Shown: one piece after another, positions 1 to 7,797 of the stretch
Numbering within the stretch: position 1 is the first letter of the stretch
How the letters are laid out: each line of letters begins with the position of its first letter
Assembly (NCBI GenBank): GCA_004376375.1
Contig: SOJX01000023.1
Coordinates: 100,013 to 139,246 of the forward strand
Direction: 5' to 3'
DNA: 39,234 nt
Origin: Planctomycetota bacterium
Lineage (GTDB): Bacteria; Planctomycetota; E44-bin39
Program-made: the position numbers and the translations under genes
Notes under the pieces: generated by a model
What the model was told of the DNA's origin: nothing
The model's database searches: none
What the model saw: the letters and a program-made list of their open reading frames with translations, nothing else

Positions 1-2
1 AC

Positions 3-641
3 CTGGAAGTGGTCCACGTCGAGGGCTACACCGACAGGATAAAGAACTTCAAGCCGATTATCGACGCCATCAAGTCGAAGAACCCCAAGGGCATCGTCAT
101 AAGCGGGCTCTACAAGGAAGGCCAGGCAATCGCGATAGCGGCGCGCGACTCCGGGCTCTCGGTCCCCATCCTCGGGGGCGACGGTGTTTTTTCACAGAAG
201 TACATTGAACTGGCCGGCCCTGCCGCGAAAAACACCTACGTCACCTGCCCGTTCGTCTTCGGCGAAAAGGGCGGCAAGGCGGACGAATTCTTCCAGAAGT
301 TCAAGAAGAAATTCAAACAGGATCCCGACTGCTGGTCCGCGCAGGGTTACGACGCCATGGGTATCATCGCACGCACAATTGAAACCGTCGGAACCGATCA
401 AAAGAAAGAACTTGAAGAGTATGACAAGGACGGTGACGGCAAGCTTTCAAAGGATGAAAGAACGGCTATGAACCGGGAACTGCGGAAAAAAATACGCGAT
501 TACCTTGCAGGCATGACCACTCCGGAAAAAGCCTATAACGGAATTACCGGGCTCACCTATTTCGATTCGGAAGGCGACGTGGCAGGCAAGCCGATTTTCG
601 TTGCAGTGGTCAAGGATGGCAAGTTCGCGCCTACGGATTAA
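3..641 (+). CDS. Liv-type ABC transporter substrate-binding protein, C-terminal part
   Basis: This is the C-terminal ~213 residues of a periplasmic type I binding protein of the branched-chain amino acid (LivJ/LivK, Peripla_BP_6) class; the reading frame is open to the window edge, so the start is missing. Family features are the stretch PKGIVISGLYKEGQAIA, then VPILGGDGVFSQKYIELAG, then SAQGYDAMGIIARTI, then the late YNGITG with a following FDSEGDV. It would capture a ligand outside the membrane and deliver it to the LivHMGF complex encoded directly downstream (12 bases to the next start). The ligand cannot be read from the sequence; relatives bind branched-chain amino acids, amides, urea or aromatic acids. 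Oddity: between two conserved helices lies DKDGDGKLSKDE (423-458), a complete canonical EF-hand calcium loop, which is not part of the usual fold. Confidence 0.88.
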   Translation: MEVVHVEGYTDRIKNFKPIIDAIKSKNPKGIVISGLYKEGQAIAIAARDSGLSVPILGGDGVFSQKYIELAGPAAKNTYVTCPFVFGEKGGKADEFFQKFKKKFKQDPDCWSAQGYDAMGIIARTIETVGTDQKKELEEYDKDGDGKLSKDERTAMNRELRKKIRDYLAGMTTPEKAYNGITGLTYFDSEGDVAGKPIFVAVVKDGKFAPTD

Positions 642-652
642 CCTGGCAAGAG

Positions 653-2071
653 ATGACGATATCCGGCGTATTAGCATCCACCGATCACGTCATCCACATC
701 CCCGAAACAACGGCGGCGGACACCGTGCGGGCATGGATTGTGCTCGCGCTGCTCGTCGGTCTCGTTATCGCATACGTCGTCCTGCATTTCCGGCTGGGGC
801 GCATACGGGTGCGAAAACTGCAGGCCCCGCTCGCCCTGGCGGGCGCCGTTATTCTGCTCATAGGCGGACTCTGGAACGAAAGTCTGTCAAGCCTCCTTTC
901 CAGTTTTTTCAAAGGCCTTACCAACGGCGGACTGTTCGCGCTGATTGCCGTCGGCTACACGATGGTCTACGGCGTAGTGAAGATCATCAACTTCGCCCAC
1001 GGCGAAATCTTCATGTTCGCCGGATTCTTCATGTTCGCATTCATGTCGGAAACAGCGGCATGGCCGGCCGTCGCTTCCGCGTTATTCATTTTATGCATCC
1101 TCCTCGGTTCCACCTGGGTTCTGGGAGGCAAAAGAAAACCGGCGCTAAAAGCCGGAATCTCGGCGGGAAGCGCTATCCCGCTTGCCATCGGTTGTTATTT
1201 CCTGTTTACGTCGTTTACGCTCCCGTTTTTTCTTGCCCTCATTCTGACGATCATCCTCACAGCGGGCCTGGGAGTCACGTGCGACCTCGTTGCCTACAAA
1301 CCAATCAGAACCGCGCCGCGCCTGTCTGCGCTGCTGACCGCAATCGGACTGTCGATAGCGTTCCAGAATTTGGCGCTCCTCATCTGGGGCGGCGACGCCT
1401 TCCGCTTCCCGCTCGAGGAGATACCTGCGATACTCAAGCTCAAGACACTGCCCGAAGGCGGCGCGGCCGGAGTTTCCTTCTGGCAACTGCTCGTTGAATA
1501 TAAAAGGCTGCGGGTCATGGGAACCGAGGTTCCCCTTCTCGACCTCATCACCATCATTGTCACGTTCGTCTCGATGGCTGCGCTATGGTACATAGTGGCC
1601 CGGACAAAAGTAGGTAAAGCCATGCGCGCCGCAGCGCTCGACAAGGTCACGGCCGCGCTGATGGGCGTCTCCGTCAACCGGACGGTTGCAGTCACGTTTG
1701 CAATCGGCTCCGCCTTCGCGGCCGTCGGAGCCGCATTTTACTGCCTTGTAAATCCAAGCGCGCTCGACAACCTCGTAGGATACCAGGTTGGCATCGTGGC
1801 GTTCGCCGCGGCCGTGCTCGGCGGCATCGGCTCCATTCCCGGAGCATGCTTCGGCGGTTTCCTCATCGGGTTCGCGATGACGCTTGCGCCGAAGCTGAAC
1901 CTGGCAATGTTCTTCGCCGCGCTGGGGTTCAGCAGGGAATTCATCGCCAGCCTGCCCGAGCTCACCCTTGTCTCGTGGGAGTTCGGTTTCGCGTACATGA
2001 TTATGATTCTGGTTATAATTTTCCGCCCATCCGGCATTCTCGGCAAAGAGGAGGCGGCGGCACGTGCCTGA
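653..2071 (+). CDS. livH: Liv-type ABC permease (LivH family), enlarged
   Basis: Inner-membrane permease of a branched-chain amino acid type ABC importer. The LivH core is plain: GLTNGGLFALIAVGYTMVYG, then INFAHGE (about residues 112-118), AYKPIRTAPRLSALLTAIG, and near the end AAVLGGIGSIPGA and FRPSGILG. At 472 residues it is far longer than the usual ~300. About 85 extra N-terminal residues hold two predicted membrane segments (around 27-45 and 57-73), and a further insertion lies around 135-188, including a basic GGKRKPALK loop between hydrophobic stretches. The start is an ATG 12 bases after the binding-protein stop with only a weak GGCAAG-like site. Its end overlaps the LivM start by eight bases, so translation is probably coupled. 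The assignment is firm; the substrate is unknown. Confidence 0.9.
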   Translation: MTISGVLASTDHVIHIPETTAADTVRAWIVLALLVGLVIAYVVLHFRLGRIRVRKLQAPLALAGAVILLIGGLWNESLSSLLSSFFKGLTNGGLFALIAVGYTMVYGVVKIINFAHGEIFMFAGFFMFAFMSETAAWPAVASALFILCILLGSTWVLGGKRKPALKAGISAGSAIPLAIGCYFLFTSFTLPFFLALILTIILTAGLGVTCDLVAYKPIRTAPRLSALLTAIGLSIAFQNLALLIWGGDAFRFPLEEIPAILKLKTLPEGGAAGVSFWQLLVEYKRLRVMGTEVPLLDLITIIVTFVSMAALWYIVARTKVGKAMRAAALDKVTAALMGVSVNRTVAVTFAIGSAFAAVGAAFYCLVNPSALDNLVGYQVGIVAFAAAVLGGIGSIPGACFGGFLIGFAMTLAPKLNLAMFFAALGFSREFIASLPELTLVSWEFGFAYMIMILVIIFRPSGILGKEEAAARA

Positions 2072-3203
2072 AAAAAGCTCCTCCAGCATACTGAAGAGAG
2101 CGCTCGAGCGTACGGGCGGAGCTCGCAGCTTTATCGCGCGCACCATAATCGGCGTTGCCGTAATGTGGGCAATAGTGACTATCTTCCTGCCCAACCGTTT
2201 TGCGGCACAGCAGAACCTCGTCGTCCTGACAACCTATTTCGTCCTGATGTCGCTCGGCCTGAACGTGATGCAGGGATACACGGGCCTGCTCAACCTCGGC
2301 TTCGGCGGTTTTGTATGCATCGGCGGATATACCTACGCCATACTTTCAACGCACCCGGACATCCAGATGTCTTTCTGGTTCACGCTTCCGATGGCGTTCG
2401 CGGTCGCGGCGCTCGGCGGCATCCTGATTGGAATTCCGACGCTGCGGCTTTCCGGCGACTACTTTGCCATCGTCACGTTCGGCTTCTCAGAACTCGTACG
2501 ACTGCTGGCAAATAACTGGCTGTCGCTCACGAACGCGGCCTACGGACTCTACCCGCGGGCGCCGGAGATAAATATTTTCGGCCTCCACTACAAATTCGCG
2601 ATTTTTCCGCTCCGCCCGTTCGTCATTCTCGGCATCTGCCTGGTCATATTGACCGTGCTTTTCGTATATATCCTCTCGAAAAGCAAATGGGGCCGGGCAT
2701 GGTACGCGCTGCGGGACGACCCCCTCGCCGCACAGGCATGCGGCATCAGCCAGACAAGATACCGCATGCTCGCGTTCGCGCTCTCGGCCGGCATCGGCGG
2801 AGTTGCGGGCGCATTTTTCATCTCGAGTCAGACTTATATACAACCCGAATACTTCACGCTTATCGACACGTCCATCATGCCGCTCTGCATGGTCGTTATC
2901 GGCGGCGAAGGCTCAATCGTCGGGGTCATGGCGGGAGCAATCCTGCTCGCCCCGCTCGGCGAGCTTCTGCGGAGCCTCATCCACTGGTTCAACAGGCAGG
3001 CGGTAGCAATAAAATACGGGATTTCGGTTCCGGATTTCGCAAGATTCATTTTCTTTGGAGCGGTCCTCGTAATCTGCATGAAATTTTTTCCAAAGGGCCT
3101 GTTTCCCATGAGGGTGAAAAAACCGAGGAAACTGAGCTGGGAGGAAAAAACCGACGAAAAACCGGAAGAGCTTTTCGCCGCTGCCGGGGAAGGTGAAGCA
3201 TGA
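2064..3203 (+). CDS. livM: Liv-type ABC permease (LivM family)
   Basis: Second inner-membrane permease of the Liv-type importer, expected to pair with LivH. It is 379 residues with about nine hydrophobic segments. The family signature GYTGLLNLGFGGFVCIGGY lies near residues 70-90, with IPTLRLSGDYFAIVTFGF after it and KSKWGRAWYALRDDPLAAQA in the cytoplasmic coupling region. The second half has GVAGAFFISSQTYIQPEYF and MPLCMVVIGGEGSIVG. The chosen start is GTG at 2064, which overlaps the LivH stop; no ATG gives a complete N-terminus. The last ~25 residues are charged and probably cytoplasmic. The stop shares the ATGA overlap with the following ATPase gene, which is typical of tight operon coupling. 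Confidence 0.92.
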   Translation: MPEKSSSSILKRALERTGGARSFIARTIIGVAVMWAIVTIFLPNRFAAQQNLVVLTTYFVLMSLGLNVMQGYTGLLNLGFGGFVCIGGYTYAILSTHPDIQMSFWFTLPMAFAVAALGGILIGIPTLRLSGDYFAIVTFGFSELVRLLANNWLSLTNAAYGLYPRAPEINIFGLHYKFAIFPLRPFVILGICLVILTVLFVYILSKSKWGRAWYALRDDPLAAQACGISQTRYRMLAFALSAGIGGVAGAFFISSQTYIQPEYFTLIDTSIMPLCMVVIGGEGSIVGVMAGAILLAPLGELLRSLIHWFNRQAVAIKYGISVPDFARFIFFGAVLVICMKFFPKGLFPMRVKKPRKLSWEEKTDEKPEELFAAAGEGEA

Positions 3204-4273
3204 CAGTCCTCCTCTCCTGCGAAAACGTCTCCAAGTTCTTCGGCGGCGTGAAAGCGGTAAAGAATATCTCGCTTGAAGTCAATCCCGGCGAGATCGTTTC
3301 CCTCATCGGTCCGAACGGCGCGGGAAAGACCACGCTCTTCAACGTCATCACCGGCATGTACGAGCCGACGGACGGGACGGTATACCTCGGCAGGGGAGAT
3401 TCCCCGCTCGACATAACCGGCAAAAAATCGCACAAGGTCGCGGAAAAGGGGATCTCGCGCACCTATCAGAACATCCGGTTGTTCAACCAGCTCCCCTCGA
3501 TCGAAAACGTCAGGGTCGGAATGCACACGCGGACCGAGCGGCCGTTCGCCCGCTCGATGGGAACATTCATTGTTTTCTGGATGAATACATACGGCGTATG
3601 GCTCTGCGGCGGCGCGCTCACCGCCATCCTCTACGTCTTCTGCATTGGCCTCGCCGGTTTTCTGGAATACGCATACATACGCCGCAGCCGGGGCAGGCCG
3701 ATAACGCCTAAAGCCCGGCTGATCGTCGACCTGGTTATTTTCATCCTCGGCGCGGTTGCGTTTATCCTGCTCCTGCGGCACTTCATCGCCGGCGAGCCGC
3801 CCGCGCAGCACTGGTGGCCGTTCGTGCTGCCCCTCATATACACCTTCTACCTCTGCGGAAGGTCGTGGTCCGCCGGCATCCACGACGACGATGAGCAGAC
3901 GCTCGCGCACCGCTACCTTGACTTCGTCGGCCTGGACGGGCTCGAGTACGAGCTCGCCGACAACCTGCCATACGGGCTCAAGCGCCGCCTCGAAATCGCA
4001 AGAGCGCTCGGCAGCAAACCGTTCCTGCTGCTCCTGGACGAGCCGGCCGCGGGGATGAACCCGGTCGAGACCGAGAACCTGATGAAACTCATACGCAAGA
4101 TACGCGACGCCGGCCTGACCGTATTCCTGATAGAACACGACATGCGCGTCGTCATGGGGATTTCCGACCGCGTTTACGTGCTCGACAACGGAGAGCTCAT
4201 CGCGCACGGTACGCCGGAAGAAGTGCAGGGCAACCCGCGCGTCGTCGAGGCATACCTCGGCAGGGAGACGTAA
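3200..4273 (+). CDS. livG: Liv-type ABC ATPase (LivG family) with internal hydrophobic insertion
   Basis: ATP-hydrolysing subunit of the Liv-type importer. Visible motifs are Walker A GPNGAGKTT (37-45), the Q-loop in RTYQNIRLF (Q90), the signature LPYGLKRRLEIARAL (256-270), Walker B FLLLLDEP (275-282), and the switch histidine in LIEHDM (H313). The LivG-type C-terminus VMGISDRVYVLDNGELIAHG is intact. The length is 357 residues against the usual ~255. The surplus lies at about 121-230, between the Q-loop and the signature, and contains three or four strongly hydrophobic stretches (around 122-158, 173-193 and 204-220) separated by RRSRGRP-type basic loops. They look like membrane helices inside a protein normally peripheral to the membrane. 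All catalytic motifs are kept, so the protein is probably active. It overlaps LivM by four bases. Confidence 0.9.
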   Translation: MTVLLSCENVSKFFGGVKAVKNISLEVNPGEIVSLIGPNGAGKTTLFNVITGMYEPTDGTVYLGRGDSPLDITGKKSHKVAEKGISRTYQNIRLFNQLPSIENVRVGMHTRTERPFARSMGTFIVFWMNTYGVWLCGGALTAILYVFCIGLAGFLEYAYIRRSRGRPITPKARLIVDLVIFILGAVAFILLLRHFIAGEPPAQHWWPFVLPLIYTFYLCGRSWSAGIHDDDEQTLAHRYLDFVGLDGLEYELADNLPYGLKRRLEIARALGSKPFLLLLDEPAAGMNPVETENLMKLIRKIRDAGLTVFLIEHDMRVVMGISDRVYVLDNGELIAHGTPEEVQGNPRVVEAYLGRET

Positions 4274-4275
4274 CT

Positions 4276-4441
4276 CGATTGCGGATTGCAGATTTCGGAT
4301 TGCAGATTGAGAATTGAAAATTGAGAATTAAAAACTGAAGAACCAAAGAACCGAATAACTGAATAACCGAATAACCGAATAACTGAATAACTGAATAACT
4401 GAATAACTGAATAACTGAATAACCGAATAACCGAATAACTG
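4276..4441. repeat. 8-base tandem array between livG and livF
   Basis: From 4353 to 4440 there are eleven perfect-length 8-base units, each GAATAACT or GAATAACC, in the order T,C,C,T,T,T,T,T,C,C,T for the last base. Degenerate units (AAAACTGA, AGAACCAA, AGAACCGA-like) extend it leftwards to about 4330. Before that, 4276-4330 holds short imperfect repeats of GGATTGCAGATTTC and GAATTGA. Read on the other strand the unit is CGGTTATT, close to the CGGTCATT/CGGTCCTT units at 20577 and 25061. The array ends 13 bases before the livF ATG. Confidence 0.93.
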
Positions 4442-4453
4442 ATTGGCGGATTG

Positions 4454-5170
4454 ATGAGCCACTTACTGAAACTGGACAGCCTCGAAGCCGGTTACGGACA
4501 CCTCCAGGTGCTGAGGCAGATTTCGCTCCACGTCGACGAGGGCGAAATCGTCGCCCTCATCGGCGCGAACGGCGCCGGAAAATCCACGACCCTTAACACG
4601 ATCTGCGGCGTCGTCCCACCCACCGGCGGGCGTGTCCTTTTCAGAGGTGGGGAAATTACGAACCACCCGGTACAGGAAATCGTCGGACTCGGCATCACTC
4701 AAATACCGGAAGGACGCAAACTTTTCAACGAAATGACCGCGCGCGAAAACCTCGAGATGGGCGCGTTCCTGCGCAATGATAAAGAGGCCATCGAAAAAGA
4801 TATCGACTCAATGTTCGAGCGCTTCCCCATCCTCGGCGAGCGCCGCTCGCAGCGCGCGGGCTCGCTCTCCGGCGGCGAGCAGCAGATGCTCGCTATCACA
4901 CGCGGCCTCATGGCGCGCCCGAAACTCCTGCTCCTCGACGAGCCCTCCCTCGGCCTCGCCCCGATCCTCGTCTCCGAAATCTTCGAGATTATTCAGGAAA
5001 TCAACAAACAGGGCACGACTATCCTGCTGGTCGAGCAGAACGCGCTGATGGCGCTTCGGATCGCACACCGCGGTTACGTAATCGCCACCGGCCGGCTCAT
5101 GCTCGAGGGAACGGGCAAAGAACTCCTCGCCGACGAAAACGTCCGTAAAACATATCTTGGAGAAGAATGA
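4454..5170 (+). CDS. livF: Liv-type ABC ATPase (LivF family)
   Basis: Second ATPase of the Liv-type importer, 238 residues, a normal length for LivF. Motifs are Walker A GANGAGKST, IPEGRKLFNEMTARENLEMG after the Q-loop region, the signature LSGGEQQMLAITRGL, Walker B LLLLDEPSLGLAP, and the switch histidine position replaced by the usual LivF VEQN. Together with LivG it should form the nucleotide-binding heterodimer. ATG at 4454 is preferred; a TTG one codon upstream is possible. Unlike the rest of the operon it is separated from livG by 180 bases of repeat DNA, and its ribosome site (GGCGG at 4445-4449) lies in the five bases just beyond the repeat. Variation in repeat number could therefore affect its expression. 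Confidence 0.92.
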   Translation: MSHLLKLDSLEAGYGHLQVLRQISLHVDEGEIVALIGANGAGKSTTLNTICGVVPPTGGRVLFRGGEITNHPVQEIVGLGITQIPEGRKLFNEMTARENLEMGAFLRNDKEAIEKDIDSMFERFPILGERRSQRAGSLSGGEQQMLAITRGLMARPKLLLLDEPSLGLAPILVSEIFEIIQEINKQGTTILLVEQNALMALRIAHRGYVIATGRLMLEGTGKELLADENVRKTYLGEE

Positions 5171-5227
5171 TTCAATTGCAGAGTTGGGATTGAGGATTCT
5201 TTACTTACCGCTAAGACAGATATTTTT

Positions 5228-6082
5228 TCATTTGGTTTTTTCTTTCTCCAGAGTCTTACAGAACGTATAAGTCATATCAATATAATCGCTCTCGCCGTCA
5301 CCGTGGAAATGATTCGTGCAGTCGTCGCCCCATATGAACCAGTAATTCTTCTCTGAATCATTATAAAGTTCAGACCACGAAACCGGCGTAGTCTTTATGA
5401 GAATAGCATTGGACTGATCTCTGACTATAACGTACCATCTGCCCCCGTCGGAGTGGAATTCCGCAAGGTGAAAATCGGAAACCGTCGTTTTGACAAAAGG
5501 CTGACCTGGTCCGCCCGTGACCCATCTTGAATTTACCTGGTCCCACATCAGGCCCGGGTGGCCACTGCTGCTTACGTAGCCTACCTCCAACGCTCCGTTA
5601 TGGTACGGGGGATATGGGGCTCGAAAATGAACGCAAATTAATTGCTGTTGCTGTATTGTTCTGAGATCGGCACATTGGGGATAACCCGTATTTTGCGCAA
5701 TATAGAACAGATTCCATCCGTGCAAACCTCGTGAATCCAGAACCCGGGCTCGATGCCTGAACGTCATGGGCTTTGTTATATCAAGCGCGTCTTTCAAGTA
5801 CACGATGCCTGCATCGCGGTCCGACGTTCCCATGTCGATCCTGAACACTCCTGCTTTTCTGTGCTCCTTAAACTCGCACGTTCCGCTGGAATCAGTGGCG
5901 AAGCGGCTGTTCAGTTTCCCGTCCCCGAAGTCGTCCCTTACGTGGATTTGACCTGTCCTCTGCCTCGATTCGAGCCAGGCCCGGCGGATTGGCTTGTACG
6001 CCAGCATTCCCACTATTAAAAGCGAAAACAGCACTACCACGAATATTCCGAGTTTCAGAGGCAAGGAAAGTCTCATGCCCAT
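5228..6082 (-). CDS. membrane-anchored protein of unknown function
   Basis: A 284-residue protein not recognised as a named family. It has a short N-terminus, one membrane segment (about residues 9-30, rich in V, L, I), a basic stretch RRAWLESRQR, and then a globular region of about 240 residues. The globular part reads like a beta-sandwich: alternating short hydrophobic and polar stretches, many aromatics, FRHRARVLDSRGLHGWNLFY and GRWYVIVRDQSN. Such folds are common in laminin-G/concanavalin-like domains. Topology suggests the domain is outside the inner membrane. The first ATG has an upstream AGG at suitable distance; a second in-frame ATG two codons later is also possible. It converges with livF and diverges from the molybdenum hydroxylase genes, so the neighbours give no functional clue. 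Confidence 0.75.
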   Translation of the reverse strand: MGMRLSLPLKLGIFVVVLFSLLIVGMLAYKPIRRAWLESRQRTGQIHVRDDFGDGKLNSRFATDSSGTCEFKEHRKAGVFRIDMGTSDRDAGIVYLKDALDITKPMTFRHRARVLDSRGLHGWNLFYIAQNTGYPQCADLRTIQQQQLICVHFRAPYPPYHNGALEVGYVSSSGHPGLMWDQVNSRWVTGGPGQPFVKTTVSDFHLAEFHSDGGRWYVIVRDQSNAILIKTTPVSWSELYNDSEKNYWFIWGDDCTNHFHGDGESDYIDMTYTFCKTLEKEKTK

Positions 6083-6154
6083 ATTTTAACCTATCTCAGA
6101 CCCGGCGCAAGCGCAATTCGGCACGGCGGTGACGGCGCCCGGACGCAAATTTTC

Positions 6155-6183
6155 TTGAATCATACTTCCCACCGTGGTATACA
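6155..6183 (+). promoter_or_regulatory. possible sigma-70 promoter for the FAD-subunit gene
   Basis: TTGAAT at 6155-6160, a 17-base spacer, then TATACA at 6178-6183. Each hexamer matches four of six consensus positions. It lies about 48 bases before the ATG at 6231. The spacing is right but the match is modest. Confidence 0.35.
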
Positions 6184-6220
6184 TTTTAAATCCGCAATCC
6201 GAAATCTGCAATCCGAAATA
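6184..6220. repeat. short repeat ATCCGCAATCCGAAATCTGC family
   Basis: Two imperfect copies of a 14-base unit, AATCCGAAATCTGC-like, in the leader of the FAD-subunit gene. On the opposite strand the same word (CGGATTGCAGATTTCGGATT) occurs after livG at about 4283-4310, so this is a dispersed intergenic word in inverted orientation. Confidence 0.7.
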
Positions 6221-6230
6221 GAGGAATTCC

Positions 6231-7118
6231 ATGGGACTCACACTGCCCGAAATCGAAATCCACGAGCCCGAAAACCTTAAAGAAGCATGCGCGCTGCTCA
6301 AGAAACTCGGCAGGAACGCGCGCATCCTCGCCGGCGGCACAGACCTCATCGTCGATCTCAAGGAAAAACGCGCAAAAGTCAGTCACTTAGTCTCGCTCGC
6401 GGAAATCGTGGACATCGACAGGATAAAAAAGGACGGAAAAGCGCTTTCAATCGGCGCCGGCGCGACAGCGAACCGGATCGCCGCAAACAGCATGGTCGCG
6501 CGGTTCCTGCCGGCGCTGGTCGACGCATGCAACTCGATGGCCTCCTATCACATCAGAAACCTTGCGACCATCGGCGGCAACATCGCAAGCGCGGTCCCGT
6601 CCGCCGACCTGCCGCCGATCCTTATCGTCGCCGATGCAAAGGTCGAGCTTCAGGGCCCGCGGGGAAAACGAAAAGTAAAACTCGAAAACTTTTTTAAAGG
6701 CCCGCGCAGGACCGATATGAAACCCGGCGAAGTGCTGACCAGGATTATCATACCTGCACAGCCGAAAAAGAGCGGTTCATCGTATCACAAGTTCGCCCTG
6801 AGAAACGCGACCGCGCTCGCGGTCGCCGGCGTCGCGGCGCGCGTCGAAATGGAAAAAGGCCTTATAAAAAAAGCTGCCATAGCGCTCGGCGCCGTCGCAC
6901 CGACGCCGAAACTGGCGAAACGCGCGGCCGCGGCGCTCAGGAAAAAGAAACCCTCGAGGGAACTGTTCGAGAAAGCGGCTGCAATCGCCGTCAGGGAATC
7001 GAAGCCGATTTCCGATATCCGCGGCTCTGCCGAGTATCGCCGCGACATCGTCGAAGTACTCACAAGGCGCGCACTCGAAGACGCCGTGGCACGCGCACGT
7101 GGAAAGAAACGTAAATAA
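6231..7118 (+). CDS. molybdenum hydroxylase FAD-binding subunit (XdhB/CoxM-like)
   Basis: Flavin subunit of a xanthine dehydrogenase/CO dehydrogenase family enzyme; it passes electrons from the iron-sulfur centres to FAD and then to the acceptor. The two FAD-binding motifs are clear: ARILAGGTDLIV (about residues 34-45) and TIGGNIASAVPSADLPP (about 114-130). YHIRNLATIGG precedes the second motif as in the family. Length, 295 residues, is normal. GAGGAATTCC directly before the ATG is a good ribosome site and fixes the start. It would act in the cytoplasm with the fused subunit at 7798-10647. The product cannot be narrowed to xanthine, aldehyde or aromatic acyl-CoA chemistry from this subunit. 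Confidence 0.9.
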   Translation: MGLTLPEIEIHEPENLKEACALLKKLGRNARILAGGTDLIVDLKEKRAKVSHLVSLAEIVDIDRIKKDGKALSIGAGATANRIAANSMVARFLPALVDACNSMASYHIRNLATIGGNIASAVPSADLPPILIVADAKVELQGPRGKRKVKLENFFKGPRRTDMKPGEVLTRIIIPAQPKKSGSSYHKFALRNATALAVAGVAARVEMEKGLIKKAAIALGAVAPTPKLAKRAAAALRKKKPSRELFEKAAAIAVRESKPISDIRGSAEYRRDIVEVLTRRALEDAVARARGKKRK

Positions 7119-7150
7119 ATCCGAAGGATGTTGGAATTAAGGAGAAAGCC

Positions 7151-7780
7151 ATGCATGTAAAGCCTGTTATTGCATTTATTCTGGTTTCGGCAGTGCTGCT
7201 TTGCGGATGTGATTCCGGCAAAGATAAAAAGGAACTGCCGGAAAACGATAAAGCCGCTCAGGAGGATGAAGCATCGAAGTCAGACAGTAAACAATCGCGC
7301 GAAAATAAAGCTGCTCAAGATAAAGAGCTTGAACTTGCGGGGGCGGCGTTCAGGGAAACTTTCGCGGAATACGCGGGCTTCAGCGGAGAAATTTCCATGA
7401 AGAATCTGGAGGACCTCTGCCTGTCTGTTTTCGGAAGAGCCCTGTACAAGGAAAAAGTCTATGCCTGGGGTTATAAATGCGGTCAGCTCGGGGCAAGAAT
7501 AATGGCTGAAAAGAGAATAACCAAGGAGGAGGCCAAGCAGGAGGCACTCCGGAAAATCGTTTACGAAATCGCCGGGATCAAAATCAAATATGAAATATTC
7601 AAAACAACGAAGGTCGCCACGGCGAACTACTACGCCGTTCTAATTGACGCCCGGGAGAAACACAAGTTGAACAAAAACAAGGTGACTGTCTACCTCTTTA
7701 AAGACAGGAAATGGGAAAAAGCATCCGAGTACATGGCTACTGATGCCGAGGCGTATAAACTGGCCGCCGAATCATTCTAA
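7151..7780 (+). CDS. lipoprotein of unknown function inside the hydroxylase operon
   Basis: A 209-residue lipoprotein: basic start, hydrophobic stretch, and lipobox L17-C18-G19-C20 with aspartate following the lipidated cysteine. Residues ~22-60 are a low-complexity charged linker (K, E, D, S, Q). The rest, ~60-209, is a globular domain not recognised; a stretch KVATANYYAVLIDAREKHKL then VTVYLFKDRKW suggests a beta-rich fold. AAGGAG eight bases before the ATG is a strong ribosome site. It lies 32 bases after the FAD-subunit stop and 17 bases before the fused subunit, so it sits within the hydroxylase operon, although both partner subunits are expected in the cytoplasm. In E. coli Asp at +2 would favour inner-membrane retention; whether this holds here is unknown. 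Confidence 0.82.
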   Translation: MHVKPVIAFILVSAVLLCGCDSGKDKKELPENDKAAQEDEASKSDSKQSRENKAAQDKELELAGAAFRETFAEYAGFSGEISMKNLEDLCLSVFGRALYKEKVYAWGYKCGQLGARIMAEKRITKEEAKQEALRKIVYEIAGIKIKYEIFKTTKVATANYYAVLIDAREKHKLNKNKVTVYLFKDRKWEKASEYMATDAEAYKLAAESF

Positions 7781-7797
7781 AAAAACGGGAACGCAAC

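Noticed and set aside
2834..4207. 457-codon open frame on the minus strand
   Set aside because: It is antisense to livM/livG, which have full motif sets and overlapping starts and stops.
4353..4440. CRISPR array
   Set aside because: The units are 8 bases with no spacers, and no cas genes are present.
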